Below are positions 1-6,457 of a DNA stretch of 11,620 nucleotides, piece by piece. Under the pieces are notes generated by a model, which worked only from the letters and a program-made list of their open reading frames with translations, had not been told where the DNA came from and made no database searches. The DNA is taken from NCBI GenBank assembly GCA_934702375.1, contig CAKUYE010000031.1, positions 1 to 11,620 of the forward strand, given 5' to 3'. Position 1 is the first letter of the stretch, and each line of letters starts with the position of its first letter. A program made the translations under genes and the position numbers. Source of the stretch: an uncultured Bacillota bacterium. Lineage in GTDB: Bacteria; Bacillota; Dehalobacteriia; UBA7702.

Positions 1-97
1 GGGATTTCTCAGGCTTATTTGCCTTGCATATTTTTTTCTTAGTTATTCAGTTTTTCTTCCCAATTTTTTTCTTTTTCTTGTTGACTTTTCATAGTTG
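1..97. other. T-rich non-coding left edge
   Basis: Pyrimidine-rich DNA with several T runs and no credible gene or ribosome binding site. It sits between whatever lies to the left of the window and the hairpin-repeat array. One could read a terminator tail here, but I see no convincing stem before the T runs, so nothing specific is called. Confidence 0.5.
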
Positions 98-99
98 GT

Positions 100-431
100 C
101 TCAAGGAGAAGCCATATTTGGATTGCATTGCTTTGCAATGCTTCCTCCATGCCTTCCGAAGGAAGGTATTTCATGCTGCCGTAGGCAGTATTTCATGCCG
201 GCCATAGGCCGGTATTTCATTTTTTCACCCTTCCGCAGGAAGGTCTGCCTCATCAGTCGGCTTCGCCGCCAGCTTCTCCTCGAGGCGAAGCCATGATTGG
301 ATCGCGTTGCCGTAGCAACGCTTCCACAACCCCACCGCAGGTGGGATTTCACCTCCCGTAGGGAGATTTCACCCTGCGAAGCAGGATTTCACCTGCCGCA
401 GGCAGATTTCACCCTTCCGCAGGAAGGTATC
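100..431. repeat. Array of variable short hairpins separated by ATTTCA (array A)
   Basis: At least eleven short perfect inverted repeats follow one another. Stems (5' arm/loop/3' arm) lie at 125-141 (GCATTGC, TTT), 152-166 (CCTTCC, GAA), 176-188 (CTGCC, GTA), 198-212 (CCGGCC, ATA), 229-243 (CCTTCC, GCA), 304-321 (GCGTTGC, CGTA), 331-345 (CCCACC, GCA), 353-365 (CTCCC, GTA), 373-385 (CCTGC, GAA), 393-405 (CTGCC, GCA) and 413-427 (CCTTCC, GCA). Stem sequences differ from unit to unit but stay self-complementary, while the spacer is an almost invariant TATTTCAT or GATTTCAC. In the right half the period is 20-22 bp. Most loops are GNA closed by a C-G pair. At 245-297 a mosaic element is embedded (listed separately). 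The array ends at the stop codon of the FNT gene. No open reading frame here has a ribosome binding site, so translations of it are taken as artefacts. Confidence 0.85.
245..321 (-). repeat. Mosaic hairpin element, copy in array A
   Basis: This stretch reads TGCCTCATCAGTCGGC, then a CGGC-TTC-GCCG hairpin, CCAGCTTCTCCTC with its near-palindromic partner GAGGCGAAGC, CCAT, and finally the GCGTTGC-CGTA-GCAACGC hairpin. The same order occurs at 7339-7408 (CACCTCATCAGTCAGC, CCAGCTTCTCCTCAAGG, GAGAAGCCAT, then GCATTGC-TTT-GCAATGC), and truncated forms lie at 100-141 and 7609-7645. The opposite orientation, ending in GATGAGGTG, lies at 7085-7217. I take it as an intergenic repeat family without coding capacity. 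Orientation is assigned relative to the 7085-7217 copy. Confidence 0.65.
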
Positions 432-1223
432 TCATTTTCTCAGGTAGGCTGCCCAGAAGAGTATGCCTACAAACAGACCGCCGCCGATGATATTTCCCAG
501 AGTTACCGGCAGGAGGTTGCCCAGAAGGAAGTCGCCGATGGAGATGGTGCTTCCGGGGACGGTCATTGCTGCCGGGATGAAGAACATATTGGCCACGCTG
601 TGTTCAAAGCCGCTTAAAACGAAGGCCATAATCGGGAAGAAGCAGCCGAAGATTTTGCCGATGACATCTTTGGCTGCGGCAGCCATCCACACCGCCAGGC
701 ACACCAGGCAGTTACAGGCGATGCCCCGGAAAAAGGCGGTGCCGAAGGAAAGGCTTGTTTTGGCTTCGCCAATGGCCAGAGCCTTTACCCCCATGGCGGT
801 GGCGGTGCCGCCGTCGGCCAGGTAGCCCCCGAGAGCGATGACGGCGACGATCAGCAGAGAGCCGAGGAAATTGGCGAGAAAGACGATGATCCAGTTACGG
901 CACAGTCTTTGTACTGTGGTGGTTTTTTCCAAAACCGCTACCAGCAGGAACATATTGTTCCCGGTGAAAAGCTCTGCCCCGGTCAGGGTCACCAGCATCA
1001 ATCCCACGGGGAACACCATGGCCATGGCCAGTTTATTTAAGCCCGAAGCTGCCCAGGGCTCTGCCCAGCCTGCCGATACGGTGATGGCGGCAAAGGCCCC
1101 AAAGGCAATAAACATCCCGGCGGCGATGCCCAGCACCACCATTTTAAGGGACGGAAGCTGCCCTTTGGCTCCGCCGGTTTTCGGTATCGTTTCTGCGATT
1201 TCCTGTGGTGTCAAAAAGTTCAT
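432..1223 (-). CDS. Formate/nitrite transporter (FNT) family channel
   Basis: A 263-aa integral membrane protein of the FocA/NirC family, which forms pentameric channels moving small monovalent anions such as formate or nitrite across the inner membrane. Family marks are visible. LGIAAGMFIAFGA (residues 31-43) is in the first helix. LTGAELFTGN (80-89) matches the helix-breaking loop region. GFEHSVANMFFIP (205-217) carries the conserved pore histidine, His208, and NLLPVTLGNIIGG (236-248) lies near the C-terminus. Length is normal for the family. The start chosen is ATG at 1223, 7 nt after GGGAGG; an ATG five codons upstream overlaps that ribosome binding site and is rejected. It is transcribed alone from a consensus promoter. 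Substrate (formate, nitrite, hydrosulfide or a short-chain acid) cannot be decided from sequence alone, so no symbol is given. No T-tailed terminator follows; the hairpin array directly abuts the stop codon. Confidence 0.93.
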   Translation of the reverse strand: MNFLTPQEIAETIPKTGGAKGQLPSLKMVVLGIAAGMFIAFGAFAAITVSAGWAEPWAASGLNKLAMAMVFPVGLMLVTLTGAELFTGNNMFLLVAVLEKTTTVQRLCRNWIIVFLANFLGSLLIVAVIALGGYLADGGTATAMGVKALAIGEAKTSLSFGTAFFRGIACNCLVCLAVWMAAAAKDVIGKIFGCFFPIMAFVLSGFEHSVANMFFIPAAMTVPGSTISIGDFLLGNLLPVTLGNIIGGGLFVGILFWAAYLRK

Positions 1224-1252
1224 TGTTGTTCCTCCCATTTAAGAATAGCTAT

Positions 1253-1282
1253 ATTATATAAGGAAACGACAGGTATTGTCAA
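1253..1282 (-). promoter_or_regulatory. Promoter of the FNT gene
   Basis: On the minus strand TTGACA (1277-1282) and TATAAT (1253-1258) are both perfect sigma-A hexamers with an 18-bp spacer. Predicted transcription start is near 1246, giving a short leader of about 20 nt before the ATG at 1223. Confidence 0.85.
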
Positions 1283-1289
1283 TAAAGGT

Positions 1290-1317
1290 GTAAAAATACG
1301 CAAAAAACTGTTTTTAC
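1290..1317. repeat. A/T inverted repeat between divergent promoters
   Basis: GTAAAAA (1290-1296) is matched by TTTTTAC (1311-1317), and within it AAAAAC-T-GTTTTT (1303-1315) is a near-perfect palindrome. It lies between the FNT promoter and the serA promoter. It could be an operator for either gene; no known regulator motif was recognised. Confidence 0.35.
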
Positions 1318-1332
1318 GCAGGAAAATCATGG

Positions 1333-1361
1333 TTGCTTTTACGGCTCATTTGAAGTATAAT
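1333..1361 (+). promoter_or_regulatory. Probable serA promoter
   Basis: A perfect -10 TATAAT (1356-1361) is preceded by a weak -35 TTGCTT (1333-1338) at a spacer of exactly 17 bp. Transcription should begin near 1368, leaving a leader of about 50 nt. I see no T-box or other riboswitch in that leader. The weak -35 leaves room for an activator. Confidence 0.65.
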
Positions 1362-1419
1362 AAAACTTAATATCTTCGGTAAATTTCATTGTGAAAACGA
1401 TGTTAGGAGGAATGTATAT

Positions 1420-3015
1420 ATGGCACAAGGAAAAGTTTTGATCTCAGAAAAAATGGATGACGCAGGTCTTGCACTGCTGGAAAAATCCGGTCTGGAAGTA
1501 GATGATCGCCCTAAGATTTCCCGGGAAGAGCTGTTGGATATCATCGGCAACTACGATGCTTTGATCGTGCGCAGCGCCACCCAGGTCAATGAGGAGCTTT
1601 ACGACCATGCCGCAAAATTAAAAGTCATCGGCCGCGCCGGCAACGGTGTGGATAATATCGAAATGGAAGGGGCTTCCAAGCGCGGCATTATCGTTGCCAA
1701 TACCCCCGATGCCAACACCGTTACCACTGCAGAGCACACCATTTCTCTGCTTTTGGCATCCAACCGTAAAATCGCCCAGGCCAACGAATCCATTCACAAT
1801 CGGGAATGGGATCGCAGCAAATTCAAGGGCAAAGAGCTTTTTGGCAAAACCCTTGGTATCATCGGTCTCGGCCGTATCGGTTCCAACGTTTGCGTGCGTA
1901 TGAAGGCCTTTGGGATGAAGGTCATTGCCTACGATCCCTATATTGCCGATGAACGCTTTGAACGCTTTGGCGCCGAAAAGAGAGAATCTCTTATGGATTT
2001 GATGAAGGAAAGTGATTTCCTTACCATCCACACCCCCAAAACCTGGGAAACTCTGGGTCTGGTGGGCAAAGAAGAATTGGCTGCCGCCAAGGATGGTATC
2101 CGTGTTGTGAACTGCGCCCGCGGCGGTCTCATTGACGAAGATGCTCTTTACGAAGCCATGGAATCGGGCAAAGTTGCTACCGCCGCCATCGACGTGATGA
2201 AGGACGAACCCAACTTTGACCTGCCTTTGCTGAAAAATCCCAACGCCATCTTTACCCCCCACCTCGGCGCTTCCACCGACGAAGCCCAGGAAAACGTGGG
2301 AATTGCCGTGGCTCAGGAAGTCATTGACGTTCTCGATGGCAAAATGGTGCCCAACGCTGTGAACCTGCCTTCCCTCGGCACTACGGAAATGGAAGGTATC
2401 TTTGACTATCTCAAGCTTGGGGAAGTTTTGGGGAACCTCTACTACGGCATTTTCAAAGATCCGGTGGAATCGGTGAAGATTACTTTCTGCGGGGAAGCTG
2501 CCAATTTCGATGAAAAAACCATTACCCTGGCAGCCCTCAAAGGTTTGCTGGAACCGGTGATCCCCGGTCGGGTCAACTACGTCAATGCCGGCCCCATCGC
2601 CAAGGAAGAAGGCATTGCCATCGCTACGGCGAAAAACGAAGGGGAAATGCGCTTTAACAACCTGATCAAGCTCAAAATCTTCGGCAGCGGTGTATCCCAC
2701 ACCTTTGCCGGTATGGTTACCGGGGAAAATCAGGTGCGCATCAACCGCATCGACAATTATTTCTTCGATATCAAGCCCACCAAAAATATGGTCTTTATCG
2801 TCAACGAAGATAAACCCGGCCGTATCGGTGAAATCGGCGCCGTTGCAGGGAAACAGGGGCTTAACATCAGCTCCATGCAGTGCGCTCCGGACAATGCCGG
2901 CAATGCTATGACGATCTTTAACGTTGATCGGGAGCTTACCGACGCCGAATTGAAGGAATACAGCGCCATCGACGGCATTAAGCTGGCAAAATTCGTTTCC
3001 ATTTACAACAACTAA
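1420..3015 (+). CDS. serA: D-3-phosphoglycerate dehydrogenase
   Basis: Oxidises 3-phosphoglycerate to 3-phosphohydroxypyruvate with NAD, the first step of the phosphorylated serine pathway, in the cytoplasm. The 531-aa length matches the long SerA form. Substrate-side motifs are RSATQV (51-56) and GRAGNGVDN (71-79). The Rossmann motif GLGRIG is at 149-154. The catalytic set of the D-2-hydroxyacid dehydrogenases is complete: Arg234 in NCARGG, Glu263 in DEPN and His281 in TPHLGAST. An intervening allosteric substrate-binding type domain (about 320-450) precedes a C-terminal ACT domain (about 457-531, VNEDKPGRIGEIG), the module that in this family can bind serine for feedback control. TAGGAGG at 1404-1410 sits 9 nt before the ATG. 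It is monocistronic, bounded by its own promoter and a strong terminator; no serC or serB is adjacent. Confidence 0.97.
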   Translation: MAQGKVLISEKMDDAGLALLEKSGLEVDDRPKISREELLDIIGNYDALIVRSATQVNEELYDHAAKLKVIGRAGNGVDNIEMEGASKRGIIVANTPDANTVTTAEHTISLLLASNRKIAQANESIHNREWDRSKFKGKELFGKTLGIIGLGRIGSNVCVRMKAFGMKVIAYDPYIADERFERFGAEKRESLMDLMKESDFLTIHTPKTWETLGLVGKEELAAAKDGIRVVNCARGGLIDEDALYEAMESGKVATAAIDVMKDEPNFDLPLLKNPNAIFTPHLGASTDEAQENVGIAVAQEVIDVLDGKMVPNAVNLPSLGTTEMEGIFDYLKLGEVLGNLYYGIFKDPVESVKITFCGEAANFDEKTITLAALKGLLEPVIPGRVNYVNAGPIAKEEGIAIATAKNEGEMRFNNLIKLKIFGSGVSHTFAGMVTGENQVRINRIDNYFFDIKPTKNMVFIVNEDKPGRIGEIGAVAGKQGLNISSMQCAPDNAGNAMTIFNVDRELTDAELKEYSAIDGIKLAKFVSIYNN

Positions 3016-3029
3016 AAAAGCCGTTCAAA

Positions 3030-3087
3030 AAAGCCCTTACCCGAGGCTGTGGAGAAAATCCACTGCAGGGGTAAGGGCTTTCTTTTA
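3030..3087. terminator. Bidirectional terminator between serA and agrC
   Basis: A 13-bp perfect stem, AAAGCCCTTACCC (3030-3042) with its complement at 3069-3081, encloses a second small hairpin (GTGGA-GAAAA-TCCAC). On the plus strand it is followed by TCTTTTATTTT; on the minus strand it runs into TTTTTTGAACGG. It serves the convergent serA and agrC transcripts from both sides and overlaps the approach to the agrC stop codon. Confidence 0.92.
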
Positions 3088-4386
3088 TTTTGCCGGGGTG
3101 GTTTGGCCTATGGTTAGGATGACAGAGACGGTGAAGCGGTTATCTTCATCGGTCACGGAGATGACGCCGTGGTTTTTCTCCACTTCCTCTTTGACGCTTT
3201 TTAAGCCGATGCCGTGGCCGGCGGAGTCCTTTTTGGTGGTGAGGTAGGTGCCGTTTTTCTGCTTTCGGGGACCCTGGTAGGGGTTGCCGATGGCGATGTT
3301 CAACAGGCCGACCTCGGTGAAGCAGTTAAAGTGAATGGTGGGGGCTTCTTTTGCGGCAGCGGCGGCTTCAATGGCATTATCCAGAAGGTTCCCCAGAATG
3401 ATGGTGAGAGAGATATCGGAGATAAGGATTTTTTCTCTGATATCCACCTGGGCATCTACGGTGATGCCGGCGTTTTCCGCTTCCCGTATTTTGTAGTTGA
3501 CGATGCTGTCGATAACGCTGTTGCCGGAGCGGATTTGGTTTTGTCCCGGCAGGGTGCGGTGCTCCAGATCGTTGAAATAATCCTTGAGTTTATCGTAATC
3601 CTTGTGCTCGAGATAGGTTTTCATAGTGAGGATCAGATTGTTCTGGTCGTGGCGCAGCTTTCTGGCCGTGGAGTTGGCGGCTTCAAAGTTTTTCAGCTGG
3701 GCGCTGTAGTAGAGGTTTTGCTGCTCCAACACCTTGGCTTCAATCTGGTGTTCCCAGTCGTCCAGCAGGCGGTCGTAGAGGAAAAACATGGCGATGTTGA
3801 TGGCCAGCAAAAGCAGGCAGCAGATGCTGATGGCGATTTTATCCTCGGGGTTCACCATAATCAGATAGATCATGATGGCGTAGGAAAAGATCGGCGTGAT
3901 GAGGATCTCCAGCCAATAGCTTTTGGGAATCTTGATGCTGCTGCTGGATTGGAATTTTCTGCCGATGAGCTCCACAATGAGAAAATAGAAAATGGTGATG
4001 AAGATTTGCCCGGCAGTTTCCTCGTAGTCATTTTGCCCCAGGATGTTGAATTGCATTTGGGTGGTGACGTATACAATAAGGGTTTCGATTAAAACGGAGA
4101 TCGCCAGGATGGACACGGTGGTGATGAGCCGTTGTTTTTGGGTGGATGTAAAATTGTAGGTCAGGAGATACAGCCCTACGACATTGTAGAGAAGGGTGAG
4201 TACAGGGATGCGGATGATCGCAAAGCATACGGTGTTCACTGCAAAGTAAAGGCTAAAAGTAAGGAACAGTGTTTTTTTAGAGGTTTTTTCCTTCCCCAAA
4301 ACGTAGTGATAAAATTTATAGGCAATGTAGGTATTTACGATATTACATAAAATAGAGATGACATAGTAAAGTGTTGTTACATCCAT
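3085..4386 (-). CDS. agrC: AgrC-like sensor histidine kinase
   Basis: A 433-aa membrane receptor kinase expected to detect the peptide made from the adjacent agrD and phosphorylate AgrA. The N-terminal about 205 residues are mostly hydrophobic, with six or so membrane helices, as in AgrC/ComD-type (HPK10) sensors. A coiled-coil linker (about 208-240) leads to the dimerisation helix with RKLRHDQNNLI, where His246 is the predicted phosphoacceptor. The GHKL ATPase part shows the N box NLLDNAIEAA (333-342) and the G box GHGIGLKSV (390-398). The start ATG lies 5 nt after GGAGG and inside the end of agrA, a 10-nt overlap implying translational coupling. The N-terminal sensor part is the region expected to define peptide specificity. 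Confidence 0.93.
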   Translation of the reverse strand: MDVTTLYYVISILCNIVNTYIAYKFYHYVLGKEKTSKKTLFLTFSLYFAVNTVCFAIIRIPVLTLLYNVVGLYLLTYNFTSTQKQRLITTVSILAISVLIETLIVYVTTQMQFNILGQNDYEETAGQIFITIFYFLIVELIGRKFQSSSSIKIPKSYWLEILITPIFSYAIMIYLIMVNPEDKIAISICCLLLLAINIAMFFLYDRLLDDWEHQIEAKVLEQQNLYYSAQLKNFEAANSTARKLRHDQNNLILTMKTYLEHKDYDKLKDYFNDLEHRTLPGQNQIRSGNSVIDSIVNYKIREAENAGITVDAQVDIREKILISDISLTIILGNLLDNAIEAAAAAKEAPTIHFNCFTEVGLLNIAIGNPYQGPRKQKNGTYLTTKKDSAGHGIGLKSVKEEVEKNHGVISVTDEDNRFTVSVILTIGQTTPAK

Positions 4387-5108
4387 TGAAGCCTCCGATT
4401 TTTGTTGATGTCGTTGATGCGTTCCAGAGCTTTTTTGTGGTAGCGGCGGGAAATGGGCAGCTCGGTGCCGTCTGCCAGTACGGCGCAGCTTTGAAAGATT
4501 TGCCGGATGCAGCGGTAATAGACCAGATAGCTTTTGTGAATCCGCACAAAGGGGGCATCTGCCAGCTGCTCTTCCACATGATCCAGCTTGTCGTTGAAGG
4601 TGTCGGTGCCGTATTTGTGGTAGACGGTAACTTTGCGGTCGTCGCTTTTAAAATAGCGGATATCGCAAAGGGGGAGCTGCTTGCGTTCTTCCCCCAGGCG
4701 ATAGATGAAAAAATCGCCGTATTCTTTTTTCAGCTCCATGGCCTGATCGATTATGCCGAAGACCCGGGGAGCCTTGAGGGGCTTGATGAGAAAATTCAGA
4801 GGGCGGCTGTTGAAAAGCTCCATGGCGCGGCTTTCCGCCCCGGAAATATAGACCAGCTGGGTGGTTTGGTTGTGGTAATCCTCCCGAAGGGCCTTGCCGA
4901 TATCCACGCCATCGGCGGTGCCCAGCATAATATCGAGGAAGATCAGGTCGTAATAGCGCCCCTTGGCCAGAGCATTTTCCAAAGCGCCGCCTTTGAGATA
5001 GCTTTCCCAGGATATCTCTGCCTTGTGTTCCTCGGCATAGGCGGCGATAAATTGCTCCAGCTGGGTGCAGATCCATTCGTCATCGTCACAGATCGCGATA
5101 TGGAACAT
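4377..5108 (-). CDS. agrA: AgrA-like LytTR response regulator
   Basis: A 243-aa two-domain response regulator. The receiver domain (1-about 122) has the acidic pocket ICDDDE (Asp8-Asp10), the phosphoacceptor Asp59 in LIFLDIM and the switch lysine Lys109 in NFLIKP. The LytTR DNA-binding domain follows (about 137-235), with FVRIHKSYLVYYRCI and LPISRRYHKKAL typical of AgrA/ComE/VirR proteins, which bind paired 9-bp direct repeats upstream of target promoters. The start is the ATG at 5108, preceded by GGGAGGA at 6 nt; a longer frame that begins at 5195 lacks a ribosome binding site. It is the first gene of an agrA-agrC operon, the reverse of the usual C-then-A order. Confidence 0.94.
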   Translation of the reverse strand: MFHIAICDDDEWICTQLEQFIAAYAEEHKAEISWESYLKGGALENALAKGRYYDLIFLDIMLGTADGVDIGKALREDYHNQTTQLVYISGAESRAMELFNSRPLNFLIKPLKAPRVFGIIDQAMELKKEYGDFFIYRLGEERKQLPLCDIRYFKSDDRKVTVYHKYGTDTFNDKLDHVEEQLADAPFVRIHKSYLVYYRCIRQIFQSCAVLADGTELPISRRYHKKALERINDINKNRRLQWM

Positions 5109-5256
5109 GGATTCCTCCCTTCTTTCAATAAAAAGGCAACAGAAAATTGCGAGGTGTTTCTCGAAATTCCTGTTGCACACCAGAAAAATCTGCATACCTT
5201 TTTTTGTTTTTGTCTTTTATAAAGATATCACGGTGGGGTTTTACCTTTCTATATTT

Positions 5257-5285
5257 AGTATATCGCAATTGGCAGCCGTTTTCAA
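5257..5285 (-). promoter_or_regulatory. Promoter of the agrA-agrC operon
   Basis: On the minus strand TTGAAA (5280-5285) and TATACT (5257-5262) are separated by 17 bp. Transcription would start near 5250, leaving an untranslated leader of about 140 nt before agrA. Confidence 0.7.
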
Positions 5286-5343
5286 CAGTTTTCTGTCTGT
5301 TTTCTGCAATTCTATAGGCAAAATTTTGAAAATATGGTACTCT

Positions 5344-5375
5344 AACGCTAAGCGTGTGATGTTGATAACGTCACT
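5344..5375 (+). promoter_or_regulatory. Candidate AgrA (LytTR) binding repeats upstream of agrD
   Basis: AACGCTAAG (5344-5352) and AACGTCACT (5367-5375) are imperfect direct repeats 23 bp apart start to start, each resembling the LytTR half-site consensus (A/T)(A/C)(C/A)GTTN(A/G)(T/G); the first matches 8 of 9 positions. Their location just upstream of agrD, overlapping a possible -35 TTGATA (5362-5367) with AATAAT at 5386-5391, is where an activator of agrDB should sit. Spacing is slightly longer than the usual 21-22 bp, and the -10 would put transcription very close to the ribosome binding site, so this is tentative. Confidence 0.4.
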
Positions 5376-5412
5376 TTAAGTACACAATAATTACATATCA
5401 GGAGGTTTTGCA

Positions 5413-5562
5413 ATGAAGAAAATTTGTTACAAATTTGGAAATGCCCTTGCGGCCTTAGCTTTGTTCGTTACCGTATTTGATGTGAATTCTGCTTGTATTT
5501 TTTTAGTTCATCAGCCGCCGCTGCCTGCCGGTGCCGCTGCCCTCAGCCGCATTAACAAGTGA
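5413..5562 (+). CDS. agrD: AgrD-like autoinducing peptide precursor
   Basis: A 49-aa peptide too short for ordinary gene finding. AGGAGGT (5400-5406) lies 6 nt before the ATG. The three-part AgrD plan is visible: a basic then hydrophobic amphipathic leader (residues 1-about 22), a core with a single candidate ring cysteine (SACIFLV, Cys28), and a C-terminal recognition segment starting HQPPLP. By analogy with clostridial and staphylococcal AgrD, AgrB would cut after Val32 and close a five-residue thiolactone, Cys28-Ile-Phe-Leu-Val32. The tail is odd: the usual acidic Pro-Glu-Glu-Leu type sequence is replaced by AGAAAL, and the usual YQPK is HQPP. The N-terminal trimming point cannot be read from sequence. 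It lies immediately before agrB, which clinches the assignment. Confidence 0.88.
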   Translation: MKKICYKFGNALAALALFVTVFDVNSACIFLVHQPPLPAGAAALSRINK

Positions 5563-6143
5563 TGCTTGGGCGCTGGGGCCAAAGGATCTGCACCGCCCTG
5601 ACGGGCGCCGGGATTATCGACCCGAAGGATGCGGATATTTATCTTTACGGCATTAACCAGGTATTGACCATTGGCGTGAATATCGCCACCACTGTTTTGA
5701 TCGGCCTTTGCTTTGGGATGGTTTGGGAGAGCTTGCTTTTTCTTCTGGTGTACATCCCCTTGCGTACTGCCGCCGGAGGGTTCCATACCTCCACACCACT
5801 TCGTTGTTATGTGGCCTCTTCCGCCTTGATCGTTGCTGTCCTGGCGGTGTTGCGTTGGCTTCCTTTTCGTTCTGTTTCATCTTTGATCGGCCTTTTTGCA
5901 GGATGTGTTGTTGTATGGCTCTTTGCCCCTGTTGCCGATCAGAACAAGCCATTTACCTCGTTGGAGAAAAGGTGTTTTCGCCGACGGAGCCGGATTATCC
6001 TCCCGGCAGAGGTCACTTTTGTTTTTTTGTTTCATGCCCTCGGCATGGATACCGTTGCCCACTGTCTTATGCTTTCGGTGGTGGCAGTTGCATTGATGCT
6101 TCTTTTGGGGAGCATAAAAAATTTTGTTTTGGAAAATTTTTAA
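5562..6143 (+). CDS. agrB: AgrB-like peptide-processing membrane protease
   Basis: A 193-aa polytopic membrane cysteine endopeptidase that removes the AgrD tail and drives thiolactone formation. The catalytic pair stands in the family motif: RTAAGGFH with His75 and, seven residues on, Cys82 in TPLRC. The later family motif appears as APVADQNKPF (122-131), followed by a basic RRRSR stretch. Four to six hydrophobic helices cover the rest, and length is normal. The ATG overlaps the agrD stop (TGATG), with no ribosome binding site of its own, so translation is probably coupled to agrD; a GTG one codon upstream is a less likely start. No terminator follows the stop codon before the riboswitch promoter 8 nt downstream. 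Confidence 0.93.
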   Translation: MLGRWGQRICTALTGAGIIDPKDADIYLYGINQVLTIGVNIATTVLIGLCFGMVWESLLFLLVYIPLRTAAGGFHTSTPLRCYVASSALIVAVLAVLRWLPFRSVSSLIGLFAGCVVVWLFAPVADQNKPFTSLEKRCFRRRSRIILPAEVTFVFLFHALGMDTVAHCLMLSVVAVALMLLLGSIKNFVLENF

Positions 6144-6150
6144 AAGTATC

Positions 6151-6178
6151 TTGACTTTTTGTAGAAAAAAAGTATAAT
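6151..6178 (+). promoter_or_regulatory. Promoter of the cobalamin riboswitch transcript
   Basis: TTGACT (6151-6156) and a perfect TATAAT (6173-6178) are separated by 16 bp, starting only 8 nt after the agrB stop. Expected transcription start is near 6185. Transcription from agrDB may also read through into this RNA. Confidence 0.8.
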
Positions 6179-6210
6179 TTATAGTAGATAGAAGTGAATA
6201 TCATATAAAA

Positions 6211-6375
6211 TTTGAGCAGGAATCCGGTGTGTCTTTTGTGTAGGCTGCCGGGCGCGGAATCCGGTGAAAATCCGGAGCTTTGCCGAAACTGTGTTCCTTT
6301 GCCTTTGCTTTTTTGGGGGTAACCCCACGGAGCGGCTTGGGTTAGCCAGGAAGCGTTTATCTGCATTCTCGTTGC
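6211..6375 (+). promoter_or_regulatory. Cobalamin riboswitch
   Basis: The conserved core of the cobalamin aptamer is present. GGAATCCGGTGAAAATCCGG (6256-6275) gives the GGAA-GGUG-AAA-CC stem-loop. It is followed by AGCTTTGCCG and AACTGT (6287-6292), matching the GCnGCCCCCGC-ACUGU junction. After a variable arm, the B12 box begins as AGCCAGGAAG (6344-6353), with CTGC at 6361-6364 able to close on GCAG at 6216-6219. The GGGAAGG-type side arm of larger members is not obvious, so this is a compact form. Direct control normally reduces expression of B12 uptake, synthesis or B12-independent isozyme genes. Here no gene follows directly, so the target is unknown. Confidence 0.85.
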
Positions 6376-6410
6376 CGTGACGATGCATTGCGACACGACG
6401 AATTTTGCGA

Positions 6411-6457
6411 AAAAAAGGGCTGTAGCAAATCAAATTCAGATTTGCTACAGCCTTTTC
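6411..6457. terminator. Bidirectional terminator shared by riboswitch and convergent RNA
   Basis: A perfect 14-bp stem, GGCTGTAGCAAATC (6418-6431) with GATTTGCTACAGCC (6439-6452), loop of 7 nt. The plus strand continues TTTTC; the minus strand continues CTTTTTTT. The minus-strand tail is the stronger of the two. It ends the riboswitch leader on one side and the apparent minus-strand small RNA on the other. I found no obvious anti-terminator pairing partner for the plus-strand arm. Confidence 0.9.

Noticed and set aside
125..427. CRISPR array
   Set aside because: Spacing is about 20-24 bp, the constant part is only 6-8 bp, and the variable parts are palindromic hairpins. There are no cas genes.
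24..617. Open frames across the left repeat array on both strands
   Set aside because: They are translations of the hairpin units, lack ribosome binding sites and run into the FNT gene on the opposite strand.
1618..2700. Long antisense frame within serA (360 codons)
   Set aside because: It is a shadow of the G/C-rich third positions of serA; no start signal and no recognisable domain.
3214..4092. Long plus-strand frame opposite agrC
   Set aside because: Antisense shadow of a gene with all expected kinase motifs.
5109..5195. N-terminal extension of agrA to 5195
   Set aside because: No ribosome binding site there, whereas GGGAGGA precedes the ATG at 5108 and the receiver domain begins MFHIAICDDD at that start.
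5559..5561. GTG start for agrB one codon upstream
   Set aside because: Adds only one residue; the ATG overlapping the agrD stop gives the standard TGATG coupling. The difference cannot be proved from sequence.
6067..6433. Minus-strand frames across the riboswitch
   Set aside because: They overlap conserved aptamer positions and have no ribosome binding site.
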